From: Treponema sp.
Lineage (GTDB): Bacteria > Spirochaetota > Spirochaetia > Treponematales > Treponemataceae
NCBI GenBank assembly: GCA_024681195.1
Contig: JAILBH010000066.1
Span: forward strand, 1-44,494
Length of the DNA stretch: 44,494 bases
Direction of reading: 5' to 3'
Every line of letters starts with the position of its first letter. The stretch's first letter is position 1. A model generated the notes under the pieces. The model did not search any database, was not told the DNA's origin, and saw only the letters and a list, made by a program, of their open reading frames with translations. This document shows, piece after piece, positions 7,714-16,030 of this stretch. The position numbers were made by a program, and so were the translations under genes.

Positions 7714-9477
7714 ATGGAAACAAATATGATTTTATCTGCAAGCGGCTGGCGCAAAGTCTTTGCCGCTTCTGGTGAGGAACAGGATCGTAGTCCCCAGATT
7801 ACTCCTGAGGACAAGGCACTTAGTATTGCCTGCGCTTCAGTTTTCTTTGATTATATTTCTGAACTTATAGGACAGGAAACACCCGTAATTGCCGTTGGAA
7901 TGGATTCAAGGCCAACAGGAGCTGCAATTGCAGATGCTGTCTTACATGCCCTTGTAAAAAAAGGAGCTGTTGTCCAGTTTTCGGGCATAACCTCGGCTCC
8001 AGAAATCATGGCTTATGCAAAGAAGCTTGACGGCTTTATTTATATTTCTGCAAGCCATAATCCGATCGGACATAATGGAATAAAATTCGGTACGAACAAT
8101 GGAGGAGTTTTAGAGGCAAAGGAAAATGCAAAGCTTGTCTCTGCCCTTCTTGAAATTACCGGTGATGACAATAAGCTGAACAATCTTGTAAAAGAGGCCG
8201 ATGCCTGCAGTTCTTCTGAACTTAAAGAAATTTATAAAACAGAACAAAGTTCAAAGTTTAATGCTCTTAAAGCATATGAAGATTTTATCTGCCAGACAAT
8301 TACAGACTCCGAAAACAAAGAACATCAGAAAGATTTTTTTGCAATGCTTGATGAACAGATTCGAAGCCATGGCTTTGGAGTTCTTTGTGATTTTAATGGA
8401 AGCTCACGTTCACGCTGTATAGATAAAGATTTCTTTACAAGCCATGGAATTGATTTTTATTCAATGAACGAAGATTCTATTGAACACGAAATAATTCCAG
8501 AAGCAGAAAACCTTACTTATGTTGCAGATGCAATGGAAGAGCTTCACAAACGTAAAAACTGGAACGTAAAGCTGGGCTATATGCCGGACTGCGACGGAGA
8601 CCGTGGTAATATTGTTTACTGGGATGAAAGGCAGGAAAAATCAATCATTCTTAGGGCACAGGAAGTTTTTAGTCTTTCTGTGCTTGCAGAACTTACCTAC
8701 AGCATCTGGAAAAACAGTGGAGATGCAAGCTTTAAACCAGCTGTTGCAGTAAACTGCCCTACCTCCATGAGAATTGAAGAAATCTGCAGTATTCTTGGAG
8801 CTCAGGTTTTCCGTGCAGAAGTTGGTGAAGCTAATGTTGTAAACCTTGCACGAGAAAAACGTGAGGAAGGCTATAATGTACGAATACTTGGTGAAGGCTC
8901 TAACGGAGGAACAATCACATATCCATCGAGTGTAAGAGACCCTCTTAATACTGTATTTGCAATCATTAAGCTTTTAATGATGCGGGAAGACGGTTTGTTT
9001 AAAATCTGGTGTGAAAAAGCTGGAATTGAATATAATCCGGATTTTACACTTACAGATATTCTTGCAACCCTTCCTGTTTACACAACAACAGGTGTTAGCG
9101 AACCAAGAGCTATTCTAAAAATAAAGAACAAAGATCACGCAGCCCTTAAAGCAAGTTTTCAGAAGGTGTTTGAAGCTGAATGGAAAGAAAAGGCTGATAA
9201 GCTTAAAAAGGATTATGGAATCTGCAGTTACGAGGCTGTAATCACAAACGGAACCAAAGAAACCCGTAACGTAACTGACTACTCCCTTTCCGGTAAAGGA
9301 GGCCTTAAAATCATCTTCAAAGACAAAGATGAAAATTCTGTAGCCTTTATATGGATGCGTGGCAGCGGCACAGAACCAGTTTTCCGCATTATGTGTGATG
9401 TAAAAGGTGACAATGCCGAAGAAGAAAAAGCATTATTGGCATGGGAAACGGAGTTGATTAAAAAGAGTGATTCATAA
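7714..9477 (+). CDS. Alpha-D-phosphohexomutase (phosphoglucomutase/phosphomannomutase family)
   Basis: The protein moves a phosphate between C1 and C6 of a hexose through a phosphoserine intermediate. All four family blocks are present in 587 residues: the catalytic serine S114 in SASHNP; metal-binding D292, D294 and D296 in PDCDGDRG; the sugar-binding loop at 393-399, which reads GEGSNGG; and the phosphate-binding loop RGSGTEP at 549-555. The sugar loop differs from the usual GEKSGH/GEQSGH forms, so the substrate (glucose, mannose or other hexose phosphate) cannot be assigned. It is followed after a hairpin by a second phosphohexomutase of another subfamily. Confidence 0.88.
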   Translation: METNMILSASGWRKVFAASGEEQDRSPQITPEDKALSIACASVFFDYISELIGQETPVIAVGMDSRPTGAAIADAVLHALVKKGAVVQFSGITSAPEIMAYAKKLDGFIYISASHNPIGHNGIKFGTNNGGVLEAKENAKLVSALLEITGDDNKLNNLVKEADACSSSELKEIYKTEQSSKFNALKAYEDFICQTITDSENKEHQKDFFAMLDEQIRSHGFGVLCDFNGSSRSRCIDKDFFTSHGIDFYSMNEDSIEHEIIPEAENLTYVADAMEELHKRKNWNVKLGYMPDCDGDRGNIVYWDERQEKSIILRAQEVFSLSVLAELTYSIWKNSGDASFKPAVAVNCPTSMRIEEICSILGAQVFRAEVGEANVVNLAREKREEGYNVRILGEGSNGGTITYPSSVRDPLNTVFAIIKLLMMREDGLFKIWCEKAGIEYNPDFTLTDILATLPVYTTTGVSEPRAILKIKNKDHAALKASFQKVFEAEWKEKADKLKKDYGICSYEAVITNGTKETRNVTDYSLSGKGGLKIIFKDKDENSVAFIWMRGSGTEPVFRIMCDVKGDNAEEEKALLAWETELIKKSDS

Positions 9478-9485
9478 AAAACAAT

Positions 9486-9525
9486 TATGAAAAATTGCGG
9501 TTCCGCACGTGAGCAATTTTTCATA
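9486..9525 (+). terminator. Perfect 13-bp hairpin between the two phosphohexomutase genes
   Basis: TATGAAAAATTGC (9486-9498) pairs perfectly with GCAATTTTTCATA (9513-9525) around a 14-base loop. A-runs on one arm and T-runs on the other give it the look of a bidirectional intrinsic terminator, although the T-run is inside the stem. It lies nine bases after the stop of the first mutase and ahead of a likely separate promoter for the second. Confidence 0.55.
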
Positions 9526-9543
9526 TTGCTAATTATTTTAGGT

Positions 9544-9549
9544 TATAAT
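9544..9549 (+). promoter_or_regulatory. Candidate -10 box for the second phosphohexomutase gene
   Basis: TATAAT lies 24 bases before the ATG at 9574, and an AGGAG ribosome site (9563-9567) fits between a predicted start near 9556 and the ATG. No strong -35 hexamer is seen at 16-18 bases, and the spacer region overlaps the preceding hairpin. Confidence 0.4.
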
Positions 9550-9573
9550 ATTTTAATATAAAAGGAGTTTTAC

Positions 9574-11316
9574 ATGGAAAAATCAGAAATCTTAGAAAAA
9601 GCAAAAGCATACATTGCTGCTGAACAGGATGAAAGATTTAGAAAAGAAATTGAAGACCTTATTGCAAAGGAAGACTATACAGAGCTTGAAGACCGCTTTT
9701 ATCAAACTCTTGAATTTGGAACTGGTGGACTTCGTGGAATTATGGGTGGCGGAACAAACCGCATGAACACTCTCGAAATCAATCTTGCAACCCAGGGATT
9801 GGCAAATTATTTTATTAAGACCTTCCCAGACAAGGCAAAGGCCGGAACCTTGAGTGCTGTAATTGCTTATGACAGCCGATTGAATTCTGATGTATTTGCA
9901 GAAGCAACCGCCCTCATTTTTGCAGCAAATGGAATCAAGGCTTACTTATTCTCAAGCCTTCGCCCTACACCGGAGCTTTCTTTTGCAATCAGAACCCTCA
10001 AGGCAGATACTGGTGTTGTAGTTACAGCAAGTCATAACCCACGCATGTACAATGGTTATAAGGCATACTGGAACGATGGTGCACAGGTAATTGAACCTCA
10101 TGATGTAGGAATCATTGAAGAAGTAAACAAAGTTAAAGATGTAAAAACAATGACCAGGGTAGAAGCAATTGCTACCGGCAAGCTTGTAATAATCGATAAA
10201 GAAATTGATGAAAAATTCTGGGATATGTGTAAGGCACAGCTTTTCCGTCCAGATTTAATCAAGGAAAAGGCAAAGGATGTACGTATTGTTTATACACCAC
10301 TGCATGGAACTGGTGCAATGCACGTAGAAAAAGTTCTTGGTGACCTTGGTCTTAATATCATCACAGTTCCTCAGCAGCGCGAACCAGATGGAAACTTCCC
10401 TACTGTAGAAAAACCAAATCCGGAAGAAAAGCCTGCCCTTAAAATGGCTGTTGAACTTGCAACAAAAGAAAAGGCAGACGGTCTTATGGCAACTGACCCT
10501 GATGCAGACCGCTTTGGTACGGCATTCCCAGACAAAGACGGAAACTTTGTACTCCTGAGTGGAAACCAGATGGGTGCTCTTCTTATGGAATATGTTTTCC
10601 TTAGCCGTAAAGAACTTGGAAAAATGCCTGCAAATCCTGCATGTATCCGTTCTATTGTAACCTCTCCATTCGGGGACTACATCTGTAAAAAGTATGGAGT
10701 TACAATGCTTGATTGTCTTACAGGCTTTAAGTGGATTGCAAACCGCGAAGCAAGCTTTGAAAAGGACGGAAGCTACAATTATGTATTCGGTCTGGAAGAA
10801 AGCTACGGATACAAGATTGAAAAAGAAGTAATGGATAAAGATGGTGTTTCTGCAGCTGCAATGTGTGCCGAAATGATTCTGTACTGGAGAAGCAAGGGTA
10901 AGAGTCTTCTTGAACACCTTGACGATATGTATAAGGAATATGGTTATTTTGAAGACAGAGCAATCTCTCAGAACTTCCCTGGCATGAGTGGGGTTCAGAC
11001 AATGAAGAACATGATGTCTGGACTTCGCTCAAATCCTCCGGTAACTCTTGGCGGACAGAAGGTTGTTAAGGTTCGTGATCTTATGAATGATCCAGATCTT
11101 CCTAAGAGCAATGTACTTCAGTTCTATCTTGAAAGCGGAACTATTGTAAGTGCACGTCCATCTGGAACAGAACCAAAGATTAAATTCTATATCAATTCTA
11201 TGATTCCAGCTGGAGACGGCAGCGACGCCTGGTATGCAGACGCAAAGAAAAAAGCCGCCGCTTTGTGCGACGGCATTGCTGCTGATATTCAGAAAACTAT
11301 TGACGCTGCAAAATAA
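9574..11316 (+). CDS. pgcA: Phospho-sugar mutase, PgcA/PGM2-like phosphoglucomutase
   Basis: This 580-residue enzyme belongs to the PGM2/PgcA branch of alpha-D-phosphohexomutases. It has an N-terminal FGTGGLRGIMGGGTNRMN segment, catalytic S153 in TASHNP, metal-binding D308, D310 and D312 in TDPDADRFG, the branch-typical sugar loop GLEESYGY at 406-413, and the phosphate loop RPSGTEPK near 528. Family members interconvert glucose 1- and 6-phosphate; some act on pentose phosphates or make glucose 1,6-bisphosphate. Glucose-1-phosphate supply for glycan or glycogen synthesis is the likely role. The ribosome site is AGGAG. Its stop codon directly abuts the stop of the convergent LysM gene. Confidence 0.92.
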   Translation: MEKSEILEKAKAYIAAEQDERFRKEIEDLIAKEDYTELEDRFYQTLEFGTGGLRGIMGGGTNRMNTLEINLATQGLANYFIKTFPDKAKAGTLSAVIAYDSRLNSDVFAEATALIFAANGIKAYLFSSLRPTPELSFAIRTLKADTGVVVTASHNPRMYNGYKAYWNDGAQVIEPHDVGIIEEVNKVKDVKTMTRVEAIATGKLVIIDKEIDEKFWDMCKAQLFRPDLIKEKAKDVRIVYTPLHGTGAMHVEKVLGDLGLNIITVPQQREPDGNFPTVEKPNPEEKPALKMAVELATKEKADGLMATDPDADRFGTAFPDKDGNFVLLSGNQMGALLMEYVFLSRKELGKMPANPACIRSIVTSPFGDYICKKYGVTMLDCLTGFKWIANREASFEKDGSYNYVFGLEESYGYKIEKEVMDKDGVSAAAMCAEMILYWRSKGKSLLEHLDDMYKEYGYFEDRAISQNFPGMSGVQTMKNMMSGLRSNPPVTLGGQKVVKVRDLMNDPDLPKSNVLQFYLESGTIVSARPSGTEPKIKFYINSMIPAGDGSDAWYADAKKKAAALCDGIAADIQKTIDAAK

Positions 11317-12237
11317 TTAATTTCTAGGAGCCTTGGCTGGATCTATTGGCTGTCCATTCTGGAATACCATAAAGGTTATGCCAGGCTTATTAGAAATTGG
11401 ATCTATACCGGCAGTTCCAAGCTGCTGGTTATAGACTACATAATCACCTTTTTTAACACTCACAGAGCCAAGACCGGTGTAAGTATATATTACACCGGTT
11501 TTTGATTGTACAAATAAAACCTGACCAAAACCACGATAAACTCCAACATACATTACAGTTCCTTCGCGGATACATACAACAGGTTCATTTACCTGAGCAC
11601 TAAGCTGTACACCACCAACTTTTCCTTTTACCTGAGTAACTGTTGGATTCTTAACAGGCCATACTGTATTTTTATCTGCAGTGACTGTAGTACCATAAGT
11701 TCTTGTATCTGGAGTTGTAGTAGTTGTTGTGCTGGTAGTGGTTGTTTCAGGACTTGTTGTCGAAGCTGCAGCTGTAGTACCTGTTGAAGCTGCAGCAATC
11801 TTAAGCTTTTGACCAACCTTTATAACAGAAGAATTATCAAGCCCGTTTAAGGCCATAAATTCTGCAAGTGTCATTCCATTCTTTTTGGCAATACTATACA
11901 TTGTATCACCTTTTACAACAGTATAATCCTTTGTAGGTGTAGAAGCCGAAAGTGTTGCTCCACCAGGATTTGTTGTAGCCTTATTATCTGTTGCAAGTGC
12001 TGCAGCTGCACTAATGTCTGCACTTGGGATTTTAAGCTTTTGTCCAACCTTTATAACGTCATTTTCCGAAAGATTATTTGCTGCCCTAAGCTCTGCTACT
12101 GTAATCTGATATTTACGGCTGATTGAGTAAAGAGTATCGCCCTTTTCTACCTTATAGGTAGTATCTGCCAGTAATAATGCTGTAATAAAAGTGAAAATTA
12201 AAACAAAAATATATTTTTTACAAGATGAAAGTCTCAT
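11317..12237 (-). CDS. LysM-LysM-LytM envelope protein with degenerate M23 domain
   Basis: The domain order in 306 residues is a signal peptide (1-24), LysM 1 (about 27-70, YKVEKGDTLYSISRKY), LysM 2 (about 104-147, YTVVKGDTMYSIAKKN), a Thr/Ser-rich linker (150-182) and an M23-like domain (188-303). LysM modules bind peptidoglycan GlcNAc. The M23 domain lacks the zinc ligands: the expected HxxxD is GGVQLSAQ, YAHL is YTYT, and HLHFE is TFMVF. Like EnvC and NlpD it is therefore more likely an activator or anchor than an endopeptidase. From memory a homologue (TP0444) occurs at the same place in T. pallidum. It is the last gene of the long minus-strand block. Confidence 0.85.
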   Translation of the reverse strand: MRLSSCKKYIFVLIFTFITALLLADTTYKVEKGDTLYSISRKYQITVAELRAANNLSENDVIKVGQKLKIPSADISAAAALATDNKATTNPGGATLSASTPTKDYTVVKGDTMYSIAKKNGMTLAEFMALNGLDNSSVIKVGQKLKIAAASTGTTAAASTTSPETTTTSTTTTTTPDTRTYGTTVTADKNTVWPVKNPTVTQVKGKVGGVQLSAQVNEPVVCIREGTVMYVGVYRGFGQVLFVQSKTGVIYTYTGLGSVSVKKGDYVVYNQQLGTAGIDPISNKPGITFMVFQNGQPIDPAKAPRN

Positions 12238-12264
12238 AAATTAATTATCGGCAATAGAAGGCCT

Positions 12265-13482
12265 TTAATTTACAAGTTCATGAAATAATTTATTAACATC
12301 AATTCCGCTTATGAGGCTGCCCTCTTTGTAAAGCTGAAGCATGCCGTCTTTTCCACCCTTAAGGTGACTGGAAGTAATTCCATGTTTAATTGAAATATCT
12401 GCTTCCATAAGTGCCGAAAGATGATCACAAATGCGGACAAGCTTTCCGTCAACAGGATTAAACTCTTCCTGATTGTATTTTGTGTTAAGCTCTTCCCAGC
12501 TTACAGGTTTTATTTTGGAACCTTCTTTTATTCTGTCGGAAAACTCATCAGAAGTATAAAAAATTACTTCATCCAGATATGCATTATCCATTAACGGGAC
12601 AAGTTCCTTGCTTACAATTTCGTCTTCAATCTTTTTTACAATCTGCGGTAATGCATCTGTAGCCTGCTTTACAGGAGAAATAATATCTCGGGTAACAGAT
12701 TCAGGTAAATCATGGAACAAAGCAGAAAAATAATTATTTACAACGCGGCGGGCACACATATTCGGATTTGTTTCGCGTCCCAAAAGCAGGCTCATTATTG
12801 CAACAAAAAAGCAGTGTCCAAGAACTGAGGTTGCAGGAACACGCGGAGTCTGATTCCATCTTGTCTGAAAACGGAGCTGTTCAATTTTTAAAAGAAAATC
12901 AAATTCCTTCTGTCGGGTCATGAGCTTTTGGAGCCCTTCCAGATCAAGATAAGGCTGAAGCTCTGCCTTTAGCTCTGTATCAATTTTTGAAAGCCGCTCT
13001 TTTTCGTTTACAACCGAAAGCATTTCGAGCTCACGCATTGTCGAGTATTTATGAGCTGCATTATATACATGAAGGGTTTTTCTAAGCGGAGTCGGCAGAT
13101 TAAGAGAACCTGCTTTTTGTCCTACATAAATTGTAAATGCCGAAAAAAGACTATCATCTGTAATGAGCTGACGGTACTGGTTTAAAACCCATTCATCAAG
13201 ACGCATATATTCTCTTGGAAACTCCTTTTTGAGCATCTGCTGAACAGGAGCTTTTATATCGCACAAAGCAATTTTTTTAAGAAGATCAAACAGCGAGGCA
13301 TAAATCATCCACTGCCAGTCAAGCTTTTCGCCCTTCTTTTCTTCATGTTTTCCAAGGATATAGGCTATTACCATTTTTTCGCCGGCCTTATCCATTTCTA
13401 CAAGGTCAAATGGACGTATTAAATCATTCCAGCGTTGAATTGAAAAGCCTTCGAATATTTTGAGAATAAGATTTTTATCCAT
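12265..13482 (-). CDS. HD-domain protein with YfbR-like nucleotidase motif
   Basis: The C-terminal half of this 405-residue protein carries an HD phosphohydrolase domain. H223 lies in TSVLGHC, H257-D258 in LFHDLPESVTRDIISPVK, and D353 in ICDHLSALMEA. The HD..E..T.D...P.K spacing matches the YfbR-like 5'-deoxyribonucleotidase group, so metal-dependent hydrolysis of a nucleotide is the best guess; cyclic-nucleotide substrates cannot be excluded. The first 200 residues are helical and unassigned, which makes the protein about twice the size of YfbR. It is cytoplasmic, with no signal or membrane segment. It lies six bases after the helical unknown gene and 27 bases before the LysM gene. Confidence 0.78.
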   Translation of the reverse strand: MDKNLILKIFEGFSIQRWNDLIRPFDLVEMDKAGEKMVIAYILGKHEEKKGEKLDWQWMIYASLFDLLKKIALCDIKAPVQQMLKKEFPREYMRLDEWVLNQYRQLITDDSLFSAFTIYVGQKAGSLNLPTPLRKTLHVYNAAHKYSTMRELEMLSVVNEKERLSKIDTELKAELQPYLDLEGLQKLMTRQKEFDFLLKIEQLRFQTRWNQTPRVPATSVLGHCFFVAIMSLLLGRETNPNMCARRVVNNYFSALFHDLPESVTRDIISPVKQATDALPQIVKKIEDEIVSKELVPLMDNAYLDEVIFYTSDEFSDRIKEGSKIKPVSWEELNTKYNQEEFNPVDGKLVRICDHLSALMEADISIKHGITSSHLKGGKDGMLQLYKEGSLISGIDVNKLFHELVN

Positions 13483-13487
13483 GATTA

Positions 13488-14291
13488 CTAGTTACTTAAG
13501 CCCTTCTTCTGGTCGGCATCCATTTTATCCTTCCAGACCATAGCTTTTTTCTTTGTTTCTTCTGCCTCGTTGTTGCGGCCAAGGACAATATATACACGGC
13601 GCAAAGCTACAAGATATTTAATGGCATTTCGCATATCATCAATACGTCTGGTAGAAAGCTCATAACGGTCGCGATAACCATTTGCAGCCTTTTCCAAAAG
13701 CTTTTGAATCATGCGTACATAAGTTACGGTAGTTTCATAATCTTCAGAACGAGGATCAAAAAAGTCTGCACCAGCAGCCTTCATATCAATGAGGTTTTTA
13801 GCAACAGTAGCAAAGCGTCCTTCAAGTTCTACAAAAGACCACTTCCATTTACTGTTGTCTCCAAAAGCATCTTTAAGAATCTGAATTGCAAGACCAAGCT
13901 TGCGGATAATAAGATAGCGTTTAACAATATTAATGCTCTTAATAGCTTCGTGACATTCATTTAATTCTGAATACTGGCAGTCAATTACGCTTGTTACAAT
14001 TTCTTCAAGATAGATGATTGCCTTATAAAGCATTTTTCTTGCTTCGTTAAGAGCATCATTATTTTTAACTTCCATGAGCTTGAGAGAAAGACTGTTTTGA
14101 GCCATATACAAAGAAGCAACATAAATCATGTCTTCGCAGAGGAGAAGCTTTTTATATTCAAGACCTATATCGCCCTCATGCATGGCGTTGCGCATAGTTT
14201 TTTCTTTTTCTAGAGTCTGATTAACCTTATCCTTATAAGGCTGGATACATTCATTAAAATGAAGCCTTGTCTCCTCTGAAATCTTAGCCAT
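13488..14291 (-). CDS. Helical cytoplasmic protein of unknown function
   Basis: This 267-residue protein has no signal peptide, no membrane segment and no motif that I recognise. It is almost entirely predicted alpha-helix, with charged heptad-like stretches (near residues 5-45 and 205-265), and reads like a helical-bundle or coiled-coil adaptor. Its ATG overlaps the recN stop by one base (TAATG), so translation is probably coupled to recN, and the HD protein follows after five bases. From memory T. pallidum has a conserved unknown gene at this position, so it may be a treponeme-specific partner of RecN or of the HD protein; that is only inference from position. Confidence 0.7.
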   Translation of the reverse strand: MAKISEETRLHFNECIQPYKDKVNQTLEKEKTMRNAMHEGDIGLEYKKLLLCEDMIYVASLYMAQNSLSLKLMEVKNNDALNEARKMLYKAIIYLEEIVTSVIDCQYSELNECHEAIKSINIVKRYLIIRKLGLAIQILKDAFGDNSKWKWSFVELEGRFATVAKNLIDMKAAGADFFDPRSEDYETTVTYVRMIQKLLEKAANGYRDRYELSTRRIDDMRNAIKYLVALRRVYIVLGRNNEAEETKKKAMVWKDKMDADQKKGLSN

Positions 14292-16030
14292 TAGAATCCT
14301 CCGCTATATTTTTCAAGCATCGTTTTTGCATGTACCAGAGACTGCTGGGTATCCGAATCACCGGACAGCATTCTTGCAATTTCTGCTACTCTTTCTTCTC
14401 CCTTTACAGTATGAACATTAGAAGAAGTTATTCCTCCCTCGACAGCCTTTTCTATCTTAATTTGATTATCGGCATAAACTGCGATACTGGCTAGATGTGT
14501 TATGCAAAAAATTTGACGATTTTTTGCAAGGTTTTTCATGTGAGATCCGACCGCTACAGCAACCTCTCCGCCAATTCCTGTGTCAATTTCATCAAAAATT
14601 AACGTTTCTACACTATCATTTTGTGCAAAAATTGTCTTTAAAGCAAGCATTACACGCGAAAGCTCACCACCAGAAGCAATTTTTGCCAGAGGCAGCAGCG
14701 GAGTTCCCGGGTTTGCACTAATAAGGAATTCTATATTGTCTTTTCCATAAGGTCCGCATTTTTGAGCAACATCACTACCCTCTTTTTCCTGGATAGAAAC
14801 GCCAAAATGGGTTCCATTCATTCCAAGTTTTGCAAGAATTGCATCAACTTCTTTAGAAAGCTGATCAGCACAGGCCTTACGTTTTGCAGATATAATCTGA
14901 GCCTGAGCGAGGATATCCTTTTCCAGAACCTTTATTTGTGCTGTAAGAGCATCCTTTTTATTTGCACCATCTGAATTTTCATCAATATATTTTTGTGCAT
15001 TTTCGCAATACTCAAAAAGCTCAGATAATGGTGCGTTTGGAGAAGAAGTATATTTTTTCTTAAGATTATAAATTAATGAAAGGCGTTCCTGAACCTGTGC
15101 AAGCCGAGCCGGATCAAAAATCAGTGCATTTTTATATGAATTAAATTCTGCACAAATATCAGAAAGCTCATAAAAAGCAGATTCAACGCGCTCATCCAAA
15201 GCGGCAACAGATTTATCCATTCCGGCAATATGAGAAGCGTTTCTCCTCACTTTTTTAAGAATATCAATTACAGAGCTCTCGCCTTCATCAAGCATTTTGC
15301 AGATTTCATCTGAATCTGAATATATTTTTTCGAACGAAAGTAAACGGGCTTCTTCATCTTCGAGCTGTGTGTCTTCATCTTTTTTGAGTTTTGCTTCTGT
15401 AATTTCTTTTACGGCAAAATTACACATATCAAGCTTGCGAAGTCGTTCACTTTCGGACATTGAATACTGATCAAGCAAGCGTCTTTTTTCTACAAGCTCC
15501 GCATATTTTTGTGTAAAAGCCATAACTTCAGTAGTTATGCCGGCTCTGTTATCCAGAAACTTTCTGTGCTCCGGAACTTTCATAAGCGACTGATGTTCAT
15601 GCTGACCATGTATATCTACAAGAAAAGAAGAAAAAGCAGCCAGATCGCCGCGTGTTACAGGAGTATCGTTTATCCAGGCTCCAGATTTACCTGAATCGCG
15701 GATAAAGCGGCGAAGCAGTACACGATTATTTTCTATTGAGATTCCATGCTGATTAAGCCATTCATTTGCGTTAAGAGGCTCTTCATCATCATTCAGATTA
15801 CGAACTTCATTACAAGGAGGCAGAACAAAGGTTCCGCTTACAGAAGCTTCATTTTTTCCGGTCCTAATTTGATTTACATCTGCTTTACCGCCAAGCAAAA
15901 AAGAAAGTGCTCCAATCAGAATTGATTTTCCAGCCCCGGTTTCCCCGCTTAAAACAGTAAAGCCTTTTTCGAATTCAAGATAGTCATTTTCAATAAGTGC
16001 AAAATCCTTAATGTTTAATTCTTCAAGCAT
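14291..16030 (-). CDS. recN: DNA repair protein RecN
   Basis: RecN is an SMC-like ATPase that acts early in double-strand break repair. The 579-residue protein has Walker A GETGAGKS at 29-36, a long central coiled coil (about 150-370), the ABC signature SGGELSR near 453 and Walker B TLIFDEIDTGIGG near 478. The length is close to the usual 550-570. I start at ATG 16030 (MLEELNIKDFAL), eight bases after a GAGAGG ribosome site, rather than at the GTG three codons upstream that overlaps that site. The ATG lies inside the end of nadK (8-base overlap), and the gene runs directly into the helical unknown gene. Confidence 0.95.
   Translation of the reverse strand: MLEELNIKDFALIENDYLEFEKGFTVLSGETGAGKSILIGALSFLLGGKADVNQIRTGKNEASVSGTFVLPPCNEVRNLNDDEEPLNANEWLNQHGISIENNRVLLRRFIRDSGKSGAWINDTPVTRGDLAAFSSFLVDIHGQHEHQSLMKVPEHRKFLDNRAGITTEVMAFTQKYAELVEKRRLLDQYSMSESERLRKLDMCNFAVKEITEAKLKKDEDTQLEDEEARLLSFEKIYSDSDEICKMLDEGESSVIDILKKVRRNASHIAGMDKSVAALDERVESAFYELSDICAEFNSYKNALIFDPARLAQVQERLSLIYNLKKKYTSSPNAPLSELFEYCENAQKYIDENSDGANKKDALTAQIKVLEKDILAQAQIISAKRKACADQLSKEVDAILAKLGMNGTHFGVSIQEKEGSDVAQKCGPYGKDNIEFLISANPGTPLLPLAKIASGGELSRVMLALKTIFAQNDSVETLIFDEIDTGIGGEVAVAVGSHMKNLAKNRQIFCITHLASIAVYADNQIKIEKAVEGGITSSNVHTVKGEERVAEIARMLSGDSDTQQSLVHAKTMLEKYSGGF

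Noticed and set aside
10255-10917. A 220-codon open frame on the minus strand inside the second phosphohexomutase gene
   Set aside because: It is antisense to a strongly conserved enzyme, its product is rich in Cys, Phe and His with no domain, and it has no ribosome site.
11690-11790. Tandem repeat or microsatellite in the LysM gene
   Set aside because: It encodes a Thr/Ser/Ala-rich linker between domains; codons vary and there is no exact repeat unit of note.
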